Positions 63,998 to 64,000 of a stretch of 64,000 nucleotides of DNA are shown here, piece by piece (position 1 is the first letter of the stretch; the number at the start of each line of letters is the position of its first letter). A model generated the notes under the pieces. That model saw only the letters and a list, made by a program, of their open reading frames with translations, had not been told where the DNA came from and did not search any database. The DNA is taken from NCBI GenBank assembly GCA_014529385.2, contig CM043942.1:50044274-50108273 (forward strand). Direction: 5' to 3'. A program made the translations under genes and the position numbers. The DNA comes from Adiantum capillus-veneris (taxonomy: Eukaryota > Streptophyta > Polypodiopsida > Polypodiales > Pteridaceae).

Positions 63998-64000
63998 AGG

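Overview
This is a eukaryotic, almost certainly land-plant, nuclear window made almost entirely of transposable elements. The plant assignment rests on CACTA transposases with the plant-type order (transposase-associated domain, tnp2, DUF4216-like C-terminus), a Copia primer-binding site complementary to initiator tRNA-Met, a Gypsy primer-binding site of the plant TTGGCGC type, a hAT transposase with BED and DUF659-like regions, GT..AG introns, and captured plant-type gene pieces (heavy-metal-associated domain, Ulp1-like peptidase, FCP1/NIF-like phosphatase). The species cannot be named. No intact cellular gene, tRNA or rRNA gene was seen.

Layout. 1-3971 is the 3' part of a defective CACTA element (A, + strand) holding an HMA-domain relic and a spliced tnp2 remnant; it ends in CTCTTGTAGTG. 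3972-5881 and 8468-10637 are diverged direct copies of a segment carrying a LINE reverse-transcriptase fragment. They give pre-insertion versions of the two CACTA insertion sites that adjoin them.

From 10638 to the right edge, the simplest reading is one CACTA element (B, - strand) split by five insertions: (1) a Copia element 12078-21085 (target duplication AATGT), itself split by a second Copia 13018-16845 (TTGCA); (2) a 2-kb LTR element 21961-23944 (TTCTT) carrying only a coiled-coil ORF; (3) a 20-kb Gypsy-like element 24639-44830 (TACAC) without pol, carrying gag, protease, Ulp1/FCP1-like gene pieces, an unknown spliced gene and an inserted, nearly intact LINE (37619-42330); (4) a hAT region of about 45340-59200, itself hit by a 7.7-kb gag-only LTR element 45878-53605 with 2.6-kb LTRs; (5) a Copia element from 60196 past the window end. 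CACTA pieces reappear between the insertions in the right order and strand, and at two of the junctions the reading frame rejoins exactly.

The observations most worth a second look are: the pol-less Gypsy element with captured Ulp1 and FCP1-like domains; a perfect 16-bp palindrome repeated about every 298 bp in that element's 5' leader; its duplicated zinc-knuckle/protease module; two gag-only or coiled-coil-only LTR elements; and the convergent unknown gene inside the hAT region. All domain calls are by eye from translated motifs. No database search was possible.
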